NCBI RefSeq assembly: GCF_041146795.1
Contig: NC_135187.1
Span: 537,501 to 601,500 of the forward strand
From: Maylandia zebra
Taxonomy: Eukaryota > Chordata > Actinopteri > Cichliformes > Cichlidae
DNA length: 64,000 bases
Direction: 5' to 3'
Shown here: one piece after another, positions 32,374-43,350 of the stretch
Layout of the letters: every line of letters starts with the position of its first letter
Position numbering within the stretch: position 1 is the stretch's first letter
Program-made: the position numbers and the translations under genes
Notes under the pieces: generated by a model
Databases searched by the model: none
The model's input: only the letters and a program-made list of their open reading frames with translations
Told to the model about the DNA's origin: nothing

Positions 32374-33237
32374 TCTGACTGGAGAGAGACACAGCTCTCT
32401 GACTCTGAACACAAACAGCCTGTGAAACACAGCTGGTTCACAGGGAAACAAAGAAGACATGTTTATATTTAACATCTTTTAAATTATCAACTTTCTTGAA
32501 GTAAAAATTAAACTAAATATTTTCATTAAAAATTTTCAGAGCGCTCTTGCTAATAGTAAATCATCTTTATTCTAAATTAAGGTTATAATTAACATATAAG
32601 TCTAAATAATATGCTGAATGTCAAATACAGTTTGAGTAATTAAAACTATTACAATATCTATTTTTTGTGTTTATAGACACGATCCAGCTTTGAGCTTGGC
32701 CTGATTAGTGTCTGTGTGTGATTGCTGCAATGTGACAAAAAAAGTCTGACCAACCAATCACTGTACGAGATTCTGAATAAGAGAAATGGTTTTACGTATG
32801 TTGTAATTGTTAAACACCAAATCATAATTCATATGTGACCCTGCTGACAGCTTGATTGGTTAATACTGATCAGAATATCATGTTCAGGTTTATCCAGTAC
32901 AAAGAATGAGAAAATCTAATAATGATTCTTAGACTCTCACTGAGTGTGTGTGGAGAAGGCCTTGGAAGCTGTGAGTTTATGTAAGAATGATGGGAGGGGG
33001 GAGTGTGGGAGCCACTAATCTAAGAGAATGAGTTTAACATGTGTGATCTAAGGAAATGGGGTTATTGTAATTGACAGACACAGTGTTTAGAAAAAAAAAA
33101 GTATTGTTGTGTATTTGAATTAAAAAGATGAATGAATGTTCATGTGAGATTGAGCTAATGATAAATCTAACAAGTAAAACTTGTCAGGTTCCCCTGTGTG
33201 GAAGGCAGAGTGTAGACTAGCATCATGACTGTGCTTG
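32374..33237. other. Upstream flank of J(b), no gene
   Basis: AT-rich single-function flank between the J signal and the left LTR of the gypsy element; duplicated at 52824-53687. Confidence 0.7.
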
Positions 33238-34597
33238 TGTAACGCAATCTGTACTTACGCCAAACCTTTAATGCGTGGAAATCAGGACTGTTGACCTTGG
33301 GCAGTTCACTAGGTGTCAGTGTCATCAATTTCACCCCGATGTTTAACCCAGAATCACAGTTTCTCTAAAAATAGGTTACAAGAAATCAAATGTATCCCAA
33401 ATACCTGTATCCTGTCAGAAGCTAGTTCCGTAAAGGAGATTGGTAGTAGCTGCTCCACCACAGGAACAATAAGGCTTCCAGCACACAATGGACACCACAC
33501 TTACTTAGCATAAACACATTTATTTGACACAATTTTAAATAATAAACCCCTTTTTTTTGTAGTGTCTTTCCACTCAGTGTCATAAGAAAAATAAAACAAA
33601 TAAATAAACAAAATCAAATATGTATCCTTTAAGGTCCTTTGGCCAAAAGAAAATCACCTGAGCTCAGGGAAAAATAGAGCGCATCGTTGGGGCCCTTTGA
33701 ATTGTTCCTACCGCTCTGTTGGAACGGTGTAGCATCCAATAATAGCATCCAGCAAGCAGCAACGACCATCTATTTGCCAGGACGGTTCGGCAGAGTCATC
33801 AGATGAGGACTTCCACAAGGCAGTTCATCCAGTAGGATCCAGGGCACCAAAAGGGCAAACAAACCAGCCTACACACAAGTGTGCAGAAGAATTAACTGAA
33901 ATGTTCATAAGTCTCAGTACCACTGACTCAGTGTCCATGTCACTAACGGCTTATTTAACAGACTTACCATTATAATAATACAGGTTTGTCAAAATAAAAA
34001 TATAACAGAACATAAATGCTGTTAACAATGCTTATTAATGCTGTTCTCTTAGGCATAACATAATAACACTGTAACTGACCTCGTGTCGGCCGCCATTTCA
34101 GGACATTAGCTAGGCTCACTTAACGGCTAGCTTGCTAACAGTCAGCCAATAACACACGTTATACAATATTTAGCCTCTTTCTTAACAACATGACAGCAGT
34201 AGATTTGATACCTCGCTGCAATATAATAAGGCACAAAACATTTCATACGAACATGAGCTGCACGCTAACTCACCAGAGGAGTTCGTGTAATGGCGAATGC
34301 TGTCGGACTCAGCTCCGCTTCACGTTTGTAACCGCTACAAGACTTTTTCCTAACAACATATTAAATCATTAGCTTCACATATAAAGGTTTTTTAAAACTA
34401 TTTACAGCAACTCAAATGTCTACTGTACCCGAATTTCCAGCTCGTAGAGGGCACGAGAGCAGCATGCGCCTCATCGGACGAACGGAAGGAAAAACTCTGT
34501 AGCTGGACTAGAGAGTGGCTATGCGCACGGCACAGTGGTGCGTTCAGTAACCACAAATAATCAGAAATCCCATACTCAAACAATGATCTGGGTTACA
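33238..34597 (-). repeat. 3' LTR of gypsy copy A
   Basis: Begins TGTAACGCAATCTG and ends CTGGGTTACA on the plus strand; repeated from 41041. Next to it lies the polypurine tract. Confidence 0.85.
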
Positions 34598-34641
34598 CTC
34601 TCCCCCTCTAAAGTGCATGAGTCTCTGCATGCACACTTGAC

Positions 34642-37600
34642 TTAACAGGTGTGTGAAGGAAAGTGCTCTGAGAGAATACAATTGCGAAACTCTGACAAAA
34701 AGGAACTGAGAGCCAAAATTAAAGGCTCACCTAACTCATCATAAGTTAGTTTACGAGGTTGGCGTCTCTCTCTCCCAGAACGCCGCAACTCTACTGTCTC
34801 TGGCTCTGAACTCTGCTCAGCAGTGTCGCTGCTTTCTTGATTCATTTCAACAGATTCTGTTTGTTCAGGAATGTCAATAACAACCCAACCTGGACCTTCA
34901 TCAGATGGAATGGGAGATGTGGTCACCTCATTGCTTTCTGAGTGTAACAAAGGCTCAGGTTCAGAAACATGACTGGGTGTTTCTCGTGCGTGTGACTCGT
35001 CTTGTGGCTCTGCACGGGGCAAACTAGAATGCACATCCCCAGTGGACAGCTGAGGTGTGATAACCTGCCTTTCAGTCTGGATAAAAGGACCTCTGGTTAT
35101 TATTTCTGGAACCACAAAAGCTGGATACACTTCGTCCTCATCACTGTATACCTCATCTTCCTGACCATCAGGGTTATCAGAAGATTGTACTTCTCTTTCG
35201 GCTTTGTTTCTCAGTTTCTTCCCTTTAGAGGACCCATGAGATCTGCTCCCTGCTATTTCTTCCACAGGTAAGAACCCACACGGTAGAAGGAGATCCCTGT
35301 GTAAGGTGCGTTTTGGTCCGTCTCCCAACTCGGGTTCCACAACATAGACAGGGCCATCATTGATTCGTTTAACCACAACATGTACTTTCTGTTCCCACCT
35401 GTCTGAGATTTTGTGTTTACCTCTGATACTCATGTTCCTAACCAAAACCCTGTCACCTGCACAGAGCTCGGCCACTCTAATCCTCTTGTCAAACCTAACT
35501 TTATTCCTTTCTCCGATCTTCTGGGAGTTTTTTGCAGCTAGGGTGTAGCTCTCCTCCAGACGTTGACGAAGGTTGTTCACATACTCTGAATGAGACTTAT
35601 GGTTGGCATTTTCAGGTTGGATACCTAAGACTAAATCAATGGGTAGTCGGGGTTGTCTGCCAAACATCAGTTCATAAGGAGAGAAACCAGTTGTGTCGTT
35701 CCTCGTGCAGTTATACGCATGAACTAAGGGTTTAACAAAGTCCCTCCAGTGAGATTTGTCTTCCTCTTCCAACGTACCCAACATATCAAGAAGCGTCCGG
35801 TTAAACCTTTCCACCGGGTTTCCGCGAGGATGATAAGGTGTAGTGCGGATTTTGTCTGCTCCTATCAACGCACATAGCTCTTTGATTGTGTGAGATTCAA
35901 AGTCTCTACCCTGATCACTGAGTAGACGACTGGGAAACCCATAATGAACTATGAAGTTCTCCCACAGAGCTTTTGCAATGGTCCTGGACTTCTGATCTTT
36001 AGTTGGCACTGCCACAGCAAACTTCGTAAAATGGTCAGTGATAACTAATATGTTCCGGGTGTCTCTGTTGTCTGGCTCAACTGACAAATAGTCCATACAG
36101 ACGAGTTCAAGCGGGTAAGTTGCTATAATATTTTCAAGAGGCGCTGCCTTCTGAGGCACTGCTTTCCTCCTGACACAGCGTGGACACTGTCTGCACTTCT
36201 CTTCTACAGACTTTGTCATCATTGGCCAATAGAATCTGGAACGGGCAAGATGCAGTGCTCGTTCAAAACCAAGATGACCAACTTCATCATGCACTCCACG
36301 CAACGCTTTCCCTCTGAACTGTTCAGGTAGGACTAACTGCCATACAGTGTTGTCTCTATTTGTCCATTTCCTGTACAATACTCCATCTCTCATTTCGAGT
36401 CTTCTCCACTCCTTGAGAAGGAGCCTAACATCAAGAACTTCAAGGTTTGTTTCTCTGAAGCTGGGCTTTTGAGCTCTTTCAACGAAGGTAATGACACGTG
36501 AGACAACCGGGTCATCCCTCTGAGCTTTATACCAGTCAGAGCTTGTCATAGATGGTAATGTGTCTTCTCCAAATACATCCGCAACTGTTGAGGGATCAAC
36601 AGCAAGAGACTCTACAGCCAAAGGTTGTTCTAGATTTGAACAGTGCTCGATCTTTGACACCACAAGATGGCGTTGACATAAGGCAGATACCACCTCGTGA
36701 CTCATCTCGTTGCTCACCTCTAGAAGACGGTTTTTCATGTCATCAACTCTCTCCCTTTCTTTGATGAAATCCTCATCTTCAAAAGGAGGAGCTTGTGGCC
36801 GTCGGGACAGCCCGTCTGCATCGCGATTGGCATGACCGGCCCTGTACTTAACGGTGAACTGATAAGTAGACAGCGCAGCTAACCAGCGATGACCAGCAGC
36901 ATCTAACTTTGCAGATGTCAGTACATACGTGAGAGGATTGTTATCCGTCACAATGGTGAAGTTAGCGCCATAAAGGTAGCTGTTAAACTTCTCACAAACT
37001 GCCCACTTCAAAGCTAGAAATTCAAGCTTGTGAGTGGGATAGTTTCTCTCACTTTTGGAAAGTCCTCTGCTTGCATAAGCCACAGCTCTCAGCTTCCCGT
37101 CCTGCTCTTGGTAGAGCGCTGCACCCAAGCCTTCACGACTGGCATCAGTGTGCACGACATATGGTAGCTCTGGGTTGGCAAAAGCAAGGACAGGTGCCGA
37201 TGTCAGTCTCTCAATCAAAGTCTTAAACGCATTTTCACATTCAGGTGTCCACTCCTCTCCAAAAGGTAAGTTAATGTTTGATGGTTGTTTGAAATGTTCT
37301 CCAAGATACACTTTACCCCTCTTTTTGGGTGAGTAGTAACCAGCCGTGAGACTATTTAAAGGCTTTGCGATCTTTGAGTATCCATCAATGAATCTCCGGT
37401 AATAACCGGCAAAGCCTAGGAAACATTTTAACTCTCTCTTGTTTGTAGGACGAGGCCATGTTTTCAAAGCTGAGATCTTATCAGGATCTGTGTGAACTCC
37501 TTGGGCATCAACCACATGGCCAAGGTACTTCACCGAGGGCCTAAAGAAATGACATTTTTCTGGGGACAGCTTCAACCCAAAGTCCCTCAACCGGTTCAGC

Positions 37601-39198
37601 ACCCTCATGAGTCTCACCTCATGTTCCTCCAGGGTGTCTGAAAACACAATCAGATCATCCAAAAACACAAGTACCTCACTCAAGTTCAAATCCCCAACAC
37701 ACTTCTCCATCAGTCGTTGAAACGTACTTGGGGCATTTGTAACGCCCTGAGGCAGGCGATTAAACTCATAAAACCCAAGAGGACAGACAAAAGCAGTTTT
37801 AGCTTTATCTTCCTCGGCCATCTCAACCTGATAATAGCCTGATTTGAGGTCCATGACCGAGAACCACTTGGCACCACTAAGGGCCGTGAAGGTCTCCTCA
37901 ATGTTTGGGAGGGCATAAGCATCCCTAATGGTCCGTGCGTTCAACTTGCGGTAATCAACGCACAACCTGATTGAACCATCCTTTTTACGCACAACTACTA
38001 TTGGAGATGCGTAGGGGCTCTCTGACTCCCTAATAACCCCTGCATTAAGCAGTTCTTTGAGGTGTTGCTTGACAGCTTCTCTGTCACTTGGATGGATGGG
38101 CCTCGACCGTTCCTTAAACGGCGTGTCATCGTTCAGCCGAATGTGGTGTTTTACCACAGTGGTGTGACCATAAGACAGATCATCAACCGCAAACACTTCT
38201 GAAATAGACTTGAGCTTGGTGGTGATGCGCTCTTTCCATTCTTCAGAGATGGGTGACTCATCAAGATTAAACTTAAGCTTCTCTCCATCAAACTTGTCAT
38301 GAGAAGAAGCATTTGAAACAGGCACCAGGGGTGAAATGTGCTGGGCTACACATACCTGGGCAACTGTACTTCCTGGTTGCAATACAATACTATGCCCACT
38401 CAAGTTCTGCAAGACGACTGGAACCTTACTCTTAGCTTTGTAAGGGATGTCTATCAAAGCAGTTTCAAGAAATAAACCACCAGGTAACTTGTCGTGTTCA
38501 TTTGGTTCAAGGACGAAACTTACGTTAGGAGTGTTCTTTCTCAGCCTAACATCGCCCATTAAACAGCACTTGTGGTTGGCAGGGATGGTGACTGGTACTT
38601 TCCCGTTCAACCTCACTGGGTGTATGTGGCAATCATCCATTTGTTTAGCCAAGTGCTGGAGAACCAGTGCTACATCTCTGGAACACAGTCTGTGAAGGAA
38701 ATCTGGACCGTCACGTTCAGATAACTTATCATGGAGTCTTAACAGTGCATTGGTACCAATCAAAACTGGTATTCTGCTGTTAAAATGGCACTCAGGCACA
38801 ACAAGAGCCAAAACAACCAACTCTTCCTCTTTGCCTGTAATGTTGTGAGGAAAAGTGATGTGGGTCTCAACATAACCAAGGTAGGGAACGTGCTGTCCAC
38901 CTGCACCCTCAATCTCAAGCAATGCTTGAATGGGCTGAATGGGGAGATGTGCCAGCTTATCCTTGTGAAATGATTCGGAGATTGTAGTGACTTGTGAACC
39001 ACTATCCATGATAGAGTTGCATTGCACACCCTCAACCAAAACAGAAGCTGAACAACGAGGACCTATCAGACCGGGTGGCAAGCGGGATTGGGAACTGAAA
39101 TCTTGAACCGTTGTCTGGGTCTTTATTTTGCTCTGAACACCAATTCTTTGGTCACTTGAGGCGGGACTAATGCTGGTCTCAGCTCCTGGACGTCCCAC
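34642..39198 (-). CDS. pol: Gypsy copy A pol polyprotein
   Basis: 1,518 residues. In order: aspartic protease (DSGSQ at about 65-69), reverse transcriptase (about 370-560, with FLDDL at 512-516), RNase H (about 680-800, HTDAS and TDNNP), integrase zinc domain (HDEVGH about 970, then CxxC about 1005), integrase core (Asp 1036, Asp 1095, Glu 1130), a GPVYVV module, and an acidic, charged C-terminal tail of about 150 residues. These enzymes copy element RNA to DNA and integrate it. Starts 11 nt after the gag stop. How pol is expressed in this family is not evident from sequence. Confidence 0.93.
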   Translation of the reverse strand: MGRPGAETSISPASSDQRIGVQSKIKTQTTVQDFSSQSRLPPGLIGPRCSASVLVEGVQCNSIMDSGSQVTTISESFHKDKLAHLPIQPIQALLEIEGAGGQHVPYLGYVETHITFPHNITGKEEELVVLALVVPECHFNSRIPVLIGTNALLRLHDKLSERDGPDFLHRLCSRDVALVLQHLAKQMDDCHIHPVRLNGKVPVTIPANHKCCLMGDVRLRKNTPNVSFVLEPNEHDKLPGGLFLETALIDIPYKAKSKVPVVLQNLSGHSIVLQPGSTVAQVCVAQHISPLVPVSNASSHDKFDGEKLKFNLDESPISEEWKERITTKLKSISEVFAVDDLSYGHTTVVKHHIRLNDDTPFKERSRPIHPSDREAVKQHLKELLNAGVIRESESPYASPIVVVRKKDGSIRLCVDYRKLNARTIRDAYALPNIEETFTALSGAKWFSVMDLKSGYYQVEMAEEDKAKTAFVCPLGFYEFNRLPQGVTNAPSTFQRLMEKCVGDLNLSEVLVFLDDLIVFSDTLEEHEVRLMRVLNRLRDFGLKLSPEKCHFFRPSVKYLGHVVDAQGVHTDPDKISALKTWPRPTNKRELKCFLGFAGYYRRFIDGYSKIAKPLNSLTAGYYSPKKRGKVYLGEHFKQPSNINLPFGEEWTPECENAFKTLIERLTSAPVLAFANPELPYVVHTDASREGLGAALYQEQDGKLRAVAYASRGLSKSERNYPTHKLEFLALKWAVCEKFNSYLYGANFTIVTDNNPLTYVLTSAKLDAAGHRWLAALSTYQFTVKYRAGHANRDADGLSRRPQAPPFEDEDFIKERERVDDMKNRLLEVSNEMSHEVVSALCQRHLVVSKIEHCSNLEQPLAVESLAVDPSTVADVFGEDTLPSMTSSDWYKAQRDDPVVSRVITFVERAQKPSFRETNLEVLDVRLLLKEWRRLEMRDGVLYRKWTNRDNTVWQLVLPEQFRGKALRGVHDEVGHLGFERALHLARSRFYWPMMTKSVEEKCRQCPRCVRRKAVPQKAAPLENIIATYPLELVCMDYLSVEPDNRDTRNILVITDHFTKFAVAVPTKDQKSRTIAKALWENFIVHYGFPSRLLSDQGRDFESHTIKELCALIGADKIRTTPYHPRGNPVERFNRTLLDMLGTLEEEDKSHWRDFVKPLVHAYNCTRNDTTGFSPYELMFGRQPRLPIDLVLGIQPENANHKSHSEYVNNLRQRLEESYTLAAKNSQKIGERNKVRFDKRIRVAELCAGDRVLVRNMSIRGKHKISDRWEQKVHVVVKRINDGPVYVVEPELGDGPKRTLHRDLLLPCGFLPVEEIAGSRSHGSSKGKKLRNKAEREVQSSDNPDGQEDEVYSDEDEVYPAFVVPEIITRGPFIQTERQVITPQLSTGDVHSSLPRAEPQDESHARETPSHVSEPEPLLHSESNEVTTSPIPSDEGPGWVVIDIPEQTESVEMNQESSDTAEQSSEPETVELRRSGRERRQPRKLTYDELGEPLILALSSFLSEFRNCILSEHFPSHTC

Positions 39199-39209
39199 AG
39201 CAGGAGCCG

Positions 39210-40955
39210 CTACAAGTTTAAAGCAAAAGGCTCAGTAACCTGTTGGGCTTGGAACCTTCCTTGCTTTTCCTTTAACTCAGCATTCTTCTGGCGGACTAGT
39301 GCCTGGTTGGGTTCATTTGGGCATCGAGCGGCAATGTGGTTATCTTCACCACATCTAAAGCAGAACCATGCTTTTGGCATAGAGGGAACCTTAACTGGTC
39401 TCCTGGCACTGCTATTTCTTGCCGTAAGGAAGTCTTTGCCACTATTATTCTCTTTAGGACATTTTTGGTTCCGAGTGAGCTCTCTGAGTTGTTTAGACAA
39501 CTCATCTATTTTGCTTTCAAGTTTAACAGTTTCTTCTTGCCGCTGTTTTAACGCTGCACTAAGCTCACTGTCAAAAGGAGAATTCTTGGACCTTTGACTC
39601 AGTTTCTCTACCCGCTTTGAAAGCTCATCCATTCTCCTCTCAAGCTTAGATGCTTCGCTCTGCTTTGCAGTCTGTGTTGGAACGGGCTCATCATCATAGG
39701 AGGGTACATCAAAAATGGAGTGGGCATGTACAGCTGCTTTTGTAGCACCCAGATGTTTTTTCATCCTGTCTAGCTTTGCAGATCTACGACCTTCCTCGGT
39801 CCTCAACATAAGGAGTAGATCTGGGAATGTTGGTGGACTGTTCTTTTTGTTTTCTAGTTGGAGAGCTATAATGAGACTCTGGTCCCAGCAGCCTCTAATA
39901 AACTGTCTGAGTAGGTGTTCGCTCAAACTTTCGACAGAGACTCCCCCTCTAGAAATAGCTCGAGTAAGGAGGCTATGGAGTCTGTTCAAATATGCTGAGG
40001 GCTTTTCTCCGCTATTCTGGTTGGAGCTGAGAAAGGTTGCAAATAACTCTTCTCCGTCCTCTACAACACTGAAAGCGGAATCGAGCTGCCTAACATAAGC
40101 CCTGGGTGGTGAACTCACACCAAGCAACTTAACAACATCGGCTGCTGGACTTAGCAAACTTTCAAGTATTTTCCTAACCTTTTGCACATCACTAAGAGAG
40201 CAATCACTGACAAGAAGGTCCACTTGTGTGCGCCATGTTTCATAGTCTACCTCACCATTGGGCCTAGGAGCACGGCCAGAAAAGGTGCGCAGTCTGGTTT
40301 GTGTAGACCACGGGGCTGTTGAGTCATTTCTGATAACGTGCTCAACGACAACTTTTTGAATCTGAGGTGGGTTAAGGAGACTGCGGTCGATATTAACAGG
40401 GTTCACCACAGCACTATCAGGTGCATTGTGGGTCTGTGTGTAGTGATTAGGTTCATCATGATCACTAGCTACAATGTCATGGAGGGATGTGTCCCCATCC
40501 TGAGCTGTGTGTGGCTGTGTGTCAGGAATCTCAGAGTTATGTCGAACTTCTTTGACCTCACTCTGAATAACACTCAAGAAACCTGCTTTACCACTATCTC
40601 CAACAGCCTTCAGTTCTTCTAAATATCTACGAGCTAACTCCTTGCCTACCTCTTCCTGAGCAACATCTCGAATGGTTTTGACAGACCAACCGATAGCAGG
40701 ATCCTTGGGGCTCGGCAAGTCGCCTAAGATCTGGGGGTTGATCTTGGAAATGGCTTGATCGGACAAATATTGTATCAGGACTCTACCCTCTGGCTGGTTT
40801 GATTCATCTGGAATTCGAACTATCCGAGAAACTTTACCATTTACTGAAAAAACACTAGCAATGTCATCATCTGTGTAAATCCCTTCAACGCCAGTCACAA
40901 AAAGTGAGCACTGGCCATCTACATCAAAACGTCTGCAAAGATCCATGTCCAACAC
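39210..40955 (-). CDS. gag: Gypsy copy A gag (PNMA-like capsid protein)
   Basis: 581 residues. The N-terminal part (CSLFVTGVEGIYTDDDIASV...GRVLIQYL) looks like the RRM-like start of PNMA/ZCCHC12-type proteins. The middle (FSGRAPRPNGEVDYETWRTQ...YLNRLHSLL...LLRQFIRGC) resembles the PNMA capsid fold. A charged heptad region (ERRMDELSKRVEKLSQ and a second one) is a probable coiled coil. A CCHC zinc knuckle CFRCGEDNHIAARC lies near 532-545. Vertebrate PNMA genes are known to be domesticated from gypsy gag genes; this is a live-looking relative. The match is by eye. Confidence 0.8.
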   Translation of the reverse strand: MLDMDLCRRFDVDGQCSLFVTGVEGIYTDDDIASVFSVNGKVSRIVRIPDESNQPEGRVLIQYLSDQAISKINPQILGDLPSPKDPAIGWSVKTIRDVAQEEVGKELARRYLEELKAVGDSGKAGFLSVIQSEVKEVRHNSEIPDTQPHTAQDGDTSLHDIVASDHDEPNHYTQTHNAPDSAVVNPVNIDRSLLNPPQIQKVVVEHVIRNDSTAPWSTQTRLRTFSGRAPRPNGEVDYETWRTQVDLLVSDCSLSDVQKVRKILESLLSPAADVVKLLGVSSPPRAYVRQLDSAFSVVEDGEELFATFLSSNQNSGEKPSAYLNRLHSLLTRAISRGGVSVESLSEHLLRQFIRGCWDQSLIIALQLENKKNSPPTFPDLLLMLRTEEGRRSAKLDRMKKHLGATKAAVHAHSIFDVPSYDDEPVPTQTAKQSEASKLERRMDELSKRVEKLSQRSKNSPFDSELSAALKQRQEETVKLESKIDELSKQLRELTRNQKCPKENNSGKDFLTARNSSARRPVKVPSMPKAWFCFRCGEDNHIAARCPNEPNQALVRQKNAELKEKQGRFQAQQVTEPFALNL

Positions 40956-41040
40956 AATAGGGTCAAGGAAAAGAGGTAGGTGTTGTGAGCTGGAAAGTCA
41001 AGGTGCTACTTTTCACCAATCTCCTGGCTGGCTCGCCACT

Positions 41041-42258
41041 TGTAACGCAATCTGTACTTACGCCAAACCTTTAATGCGTGGAAATCAGGACTGTTGACCT
41101 TGGGCAGTTCACTAGGTGTCAGTGTCATCAATTTCACCCCGATGTTTAACCCAGAATCACAGTTTCTCTAAAAATAGGTTACAAGAAATCAAATGTATCC
41201 CAAATACCTGTATCCTGTCAGAAGCTAGTTCCGTAAAGGAGATTGGTAGTAGCTGCTCCACCACAGGAACAATAAGGCTTCCAGCACACAATGGACACCA
41301 CACTTACTTAGCATAAACACATTTATTTGACACAATTTTAAATAATAAACCCCTTTTTTTTGTAGTGTCTTTCCACTCAGTGTCATAAGAAAAATAAAAC
41401 AAATAAATAAACAAAATCAAATATGTATCCTTTAAGGTCCTTTGGCCAAAAGAAAATCACCTGAGCTCAGGGAAAAATAGAGCGCATCGTTGGGGCCCTT
41501 TGAATTGTTCCTACCGCTCTGTTGGAACAGTGTAGCATCCAATAATAGCATCCAGCAAGCAGCAACGACCATCTATTTGCCAGGACGGTTCGGCAGAGTC
41601 ATCAGATGAGGACTTCCACAAGGCAGTTCATCCAGTAGGATCCAGGGCACCAAAAGGGCAAACAAACCAGCCTACACACAAGTGTGCAGAAGAATTAACT
41701 GAAATGTTCATAAGTCTCAGTACCACTGACTCAGTGTCCATGTCACTAACGGCTTATTTAACAGACTTACCATTATAATAATACAGGTTTGTCAAAATAA
41801 AAATATAACAGAACATAAATGCTGTTAACAATGCTTATTAATGCTGTTCTCTTAGGCATAACATAATAACACTGTAACTGACCTCGTGTCGGCCGCCATT
41901 TCAGGACATTAGCTAGGCTCACTTAACGGCTAGCTTGCTAACAGTCAGCCAATAACACACGTTATACAATATTTAGCCTCTTTCTTAACAACATGACAGC
42001 AGTAGATTTGATACCTCGCTGCAATATAATAAGGCACAAAACATTTCATACGAACATGAGCTGCACGCTAACTCACCAGAGGAGTTCGTGTAATGGCGAA
42101 TGCTGTCGGACTCAGCTCCGCTTCACGTTTGTAACCGCTACAAGACTTTTTCCTAACAACATATTAAATCATTAGCTTCACATATAAAGGTTTTTTAAAA
42201 CTATTTACAGCAACTCAAATGTCTACTGTACCCGAAATGGGTTTATTGCTGGGTTACA
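41041..42258 (-). repeat. 5' LTR of gypsy copy A
   Basis: Starts TGTAACGCAATCTG like the left LTR and follows it closely. The outer boundary is uncertain (42237-42258). The sequence next to it inside the element (GGCTGGCTCGCCACT, plus strand) is where a primer-binding site should be; I cannot name the tRNA. Confidence 0.75.
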
Positions 42259-42385
42259 GTAAACAAACTGGAAGGCAACTGGAAAATACTAAATAGACGG
42301 GTTCAAACAGAGAATAACCACAGAGGCAGAACACAGAGCAAGAGGGAGATCGCGACACTGGACAGAAGGAAACACGGACACTAAA
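42259..42385. repeat. Unclassified dispersed repeat, left part
   Basis: AC-rich text (GGGTTCAAACAGAGAATAAC, AACACAGAGCAAGAGGGAG) that continues after the hAT insertion at 45364-45835. It resembles common fish repeat DNA, but I cannot assign a family. Confidence 0.4.
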
Positions 42386-42575
42386 CAGTGGCGTGTCTAG
42401 AAAATTTTTGTTGGGGGGGCCAGGTAAGGGCACAGATTTGGAGAAGGGTGGCAGATGTAATTGGCAGATAATGTTTAAAAAAAAAATTCTACCAACCGTT
42501 AACCATAATTCAATAAAACTATAAGCCTAATAACCAAATGCACTTTTAACTCTTATTAGAATGAGATTTTAACCA

Positions 42576-42799
42576 TCCATCCATCCATTCACTTCCGCTT
42601 ATCCTTTTCAGGGTCGCAGGGGGTGCTGGAGCCTATCCCAGCTGTCATAGGGCGAGAGGCGGGGTACACCCTGGACAGGTCGCCAGTCTGTCGCAGGGCC
42701 AACACACAGGGACAGACAACCATTCACGCTCACATTCACACCTAGTGACAATTTGGATTATCCAATTAACCTATCCCCACAAGCTGCATGTCTTTGGAC
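42576..42799 (-). mobile_element. RTE/SINE-like retroposon inserted in hAT copy 2
   Basis: Same family as 9204-9577 but 5'-truncated: starts with (TCCA)n, ends at CATGTCTTTGGAC. TTTAACCA flanks it at 42568-42575 and 42800-42807. hAT copy 1 has a single TTTAACCA at this place (about 16020), an intact empty site. Confidence 0.85.
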
Positions 42800-43350
42800 T
42801 TTAACCACTACGGTGCAAAGTTGTTAGATACTGCGTTGATAAAGTACAAGAGATACAATTAGTGCTTTGTCAGTGTTTATTCAGCAGTCAAGGACATCAA
42901 TATTTGCATAGTATTTTTACTGACATATAGTGCACATATGTTTTGGGCAAAAACATTTTTGAATATTAAAATACGAACATTTGTAACAAAAAATTGACAA
43001 ATTAGCCAATGCAAAACTTTATCTGCCTGTTAAAAAAAGAAGATAATCTTCTCACAAACTGGTGTTTGATTGTGAAACAGGAAAAAAGTGGAGAAACAAC
43101 TGAAAAGACTAACATTTGAATAAAACCTGAAAGCAAGTAAATACTTTCTATGCTGCCTTATGGTAAACTTTGGTAATATTGATAAAGAACAACACTGGCT
43201 GATGATAAAATACAGTCAGCTGGCATGGTGACACTGCCAGTATTAACCTGCAGGGCTGGACTGGGACAGAAAATCGGGCATTTTGACTACAGACCGGCCC
43301 ACCAGGTATTAAAGCCATAAAGCCTTTGAATGTAAACAAATGCTGTTGTG

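Larger units (their letters stand above)
33238..42258 (-). mobile_element. Ty3/gypsy LTR retrotransposon, copy A
   Basis: Order on the minus strand: LTR, gag, pol, LTR. LTR ends are TGTAAC...GTTACA. A pyrimidine tract on the plus strand (CTCTCCCCCTCT at 34598) next to the left LTR is the polypurine tract of the minus strand. Domain order in pol (protease, RT, RNase H, integrase) is that of Ty3/gypsy. There is no envelope gene. Both long frames are open and the LTRs are nearly identical, so the insertion is young. The LTRs are unequal in length and I find no target duplication, so count about one break outside the genes. It lies 0.86 kb upstream of the J(b) signal, in the same orientation as J-C. 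Confidence 0.92.

Noticed and set aside
33313-34372. Small ORFs of 60-66 codons inside the gypsy LTRs
   Set aside because: They repeat with each LTR copy, have no known domain and sit in regulatory sequence.
35002-40622. Plus-strand ORFs opposite gypsy gag and pol, considered as an envelope or antisense gene
   Set aside because: All are short shadows of the minus-strand frames; no envelope-like signal or membrane pattern is convincing.
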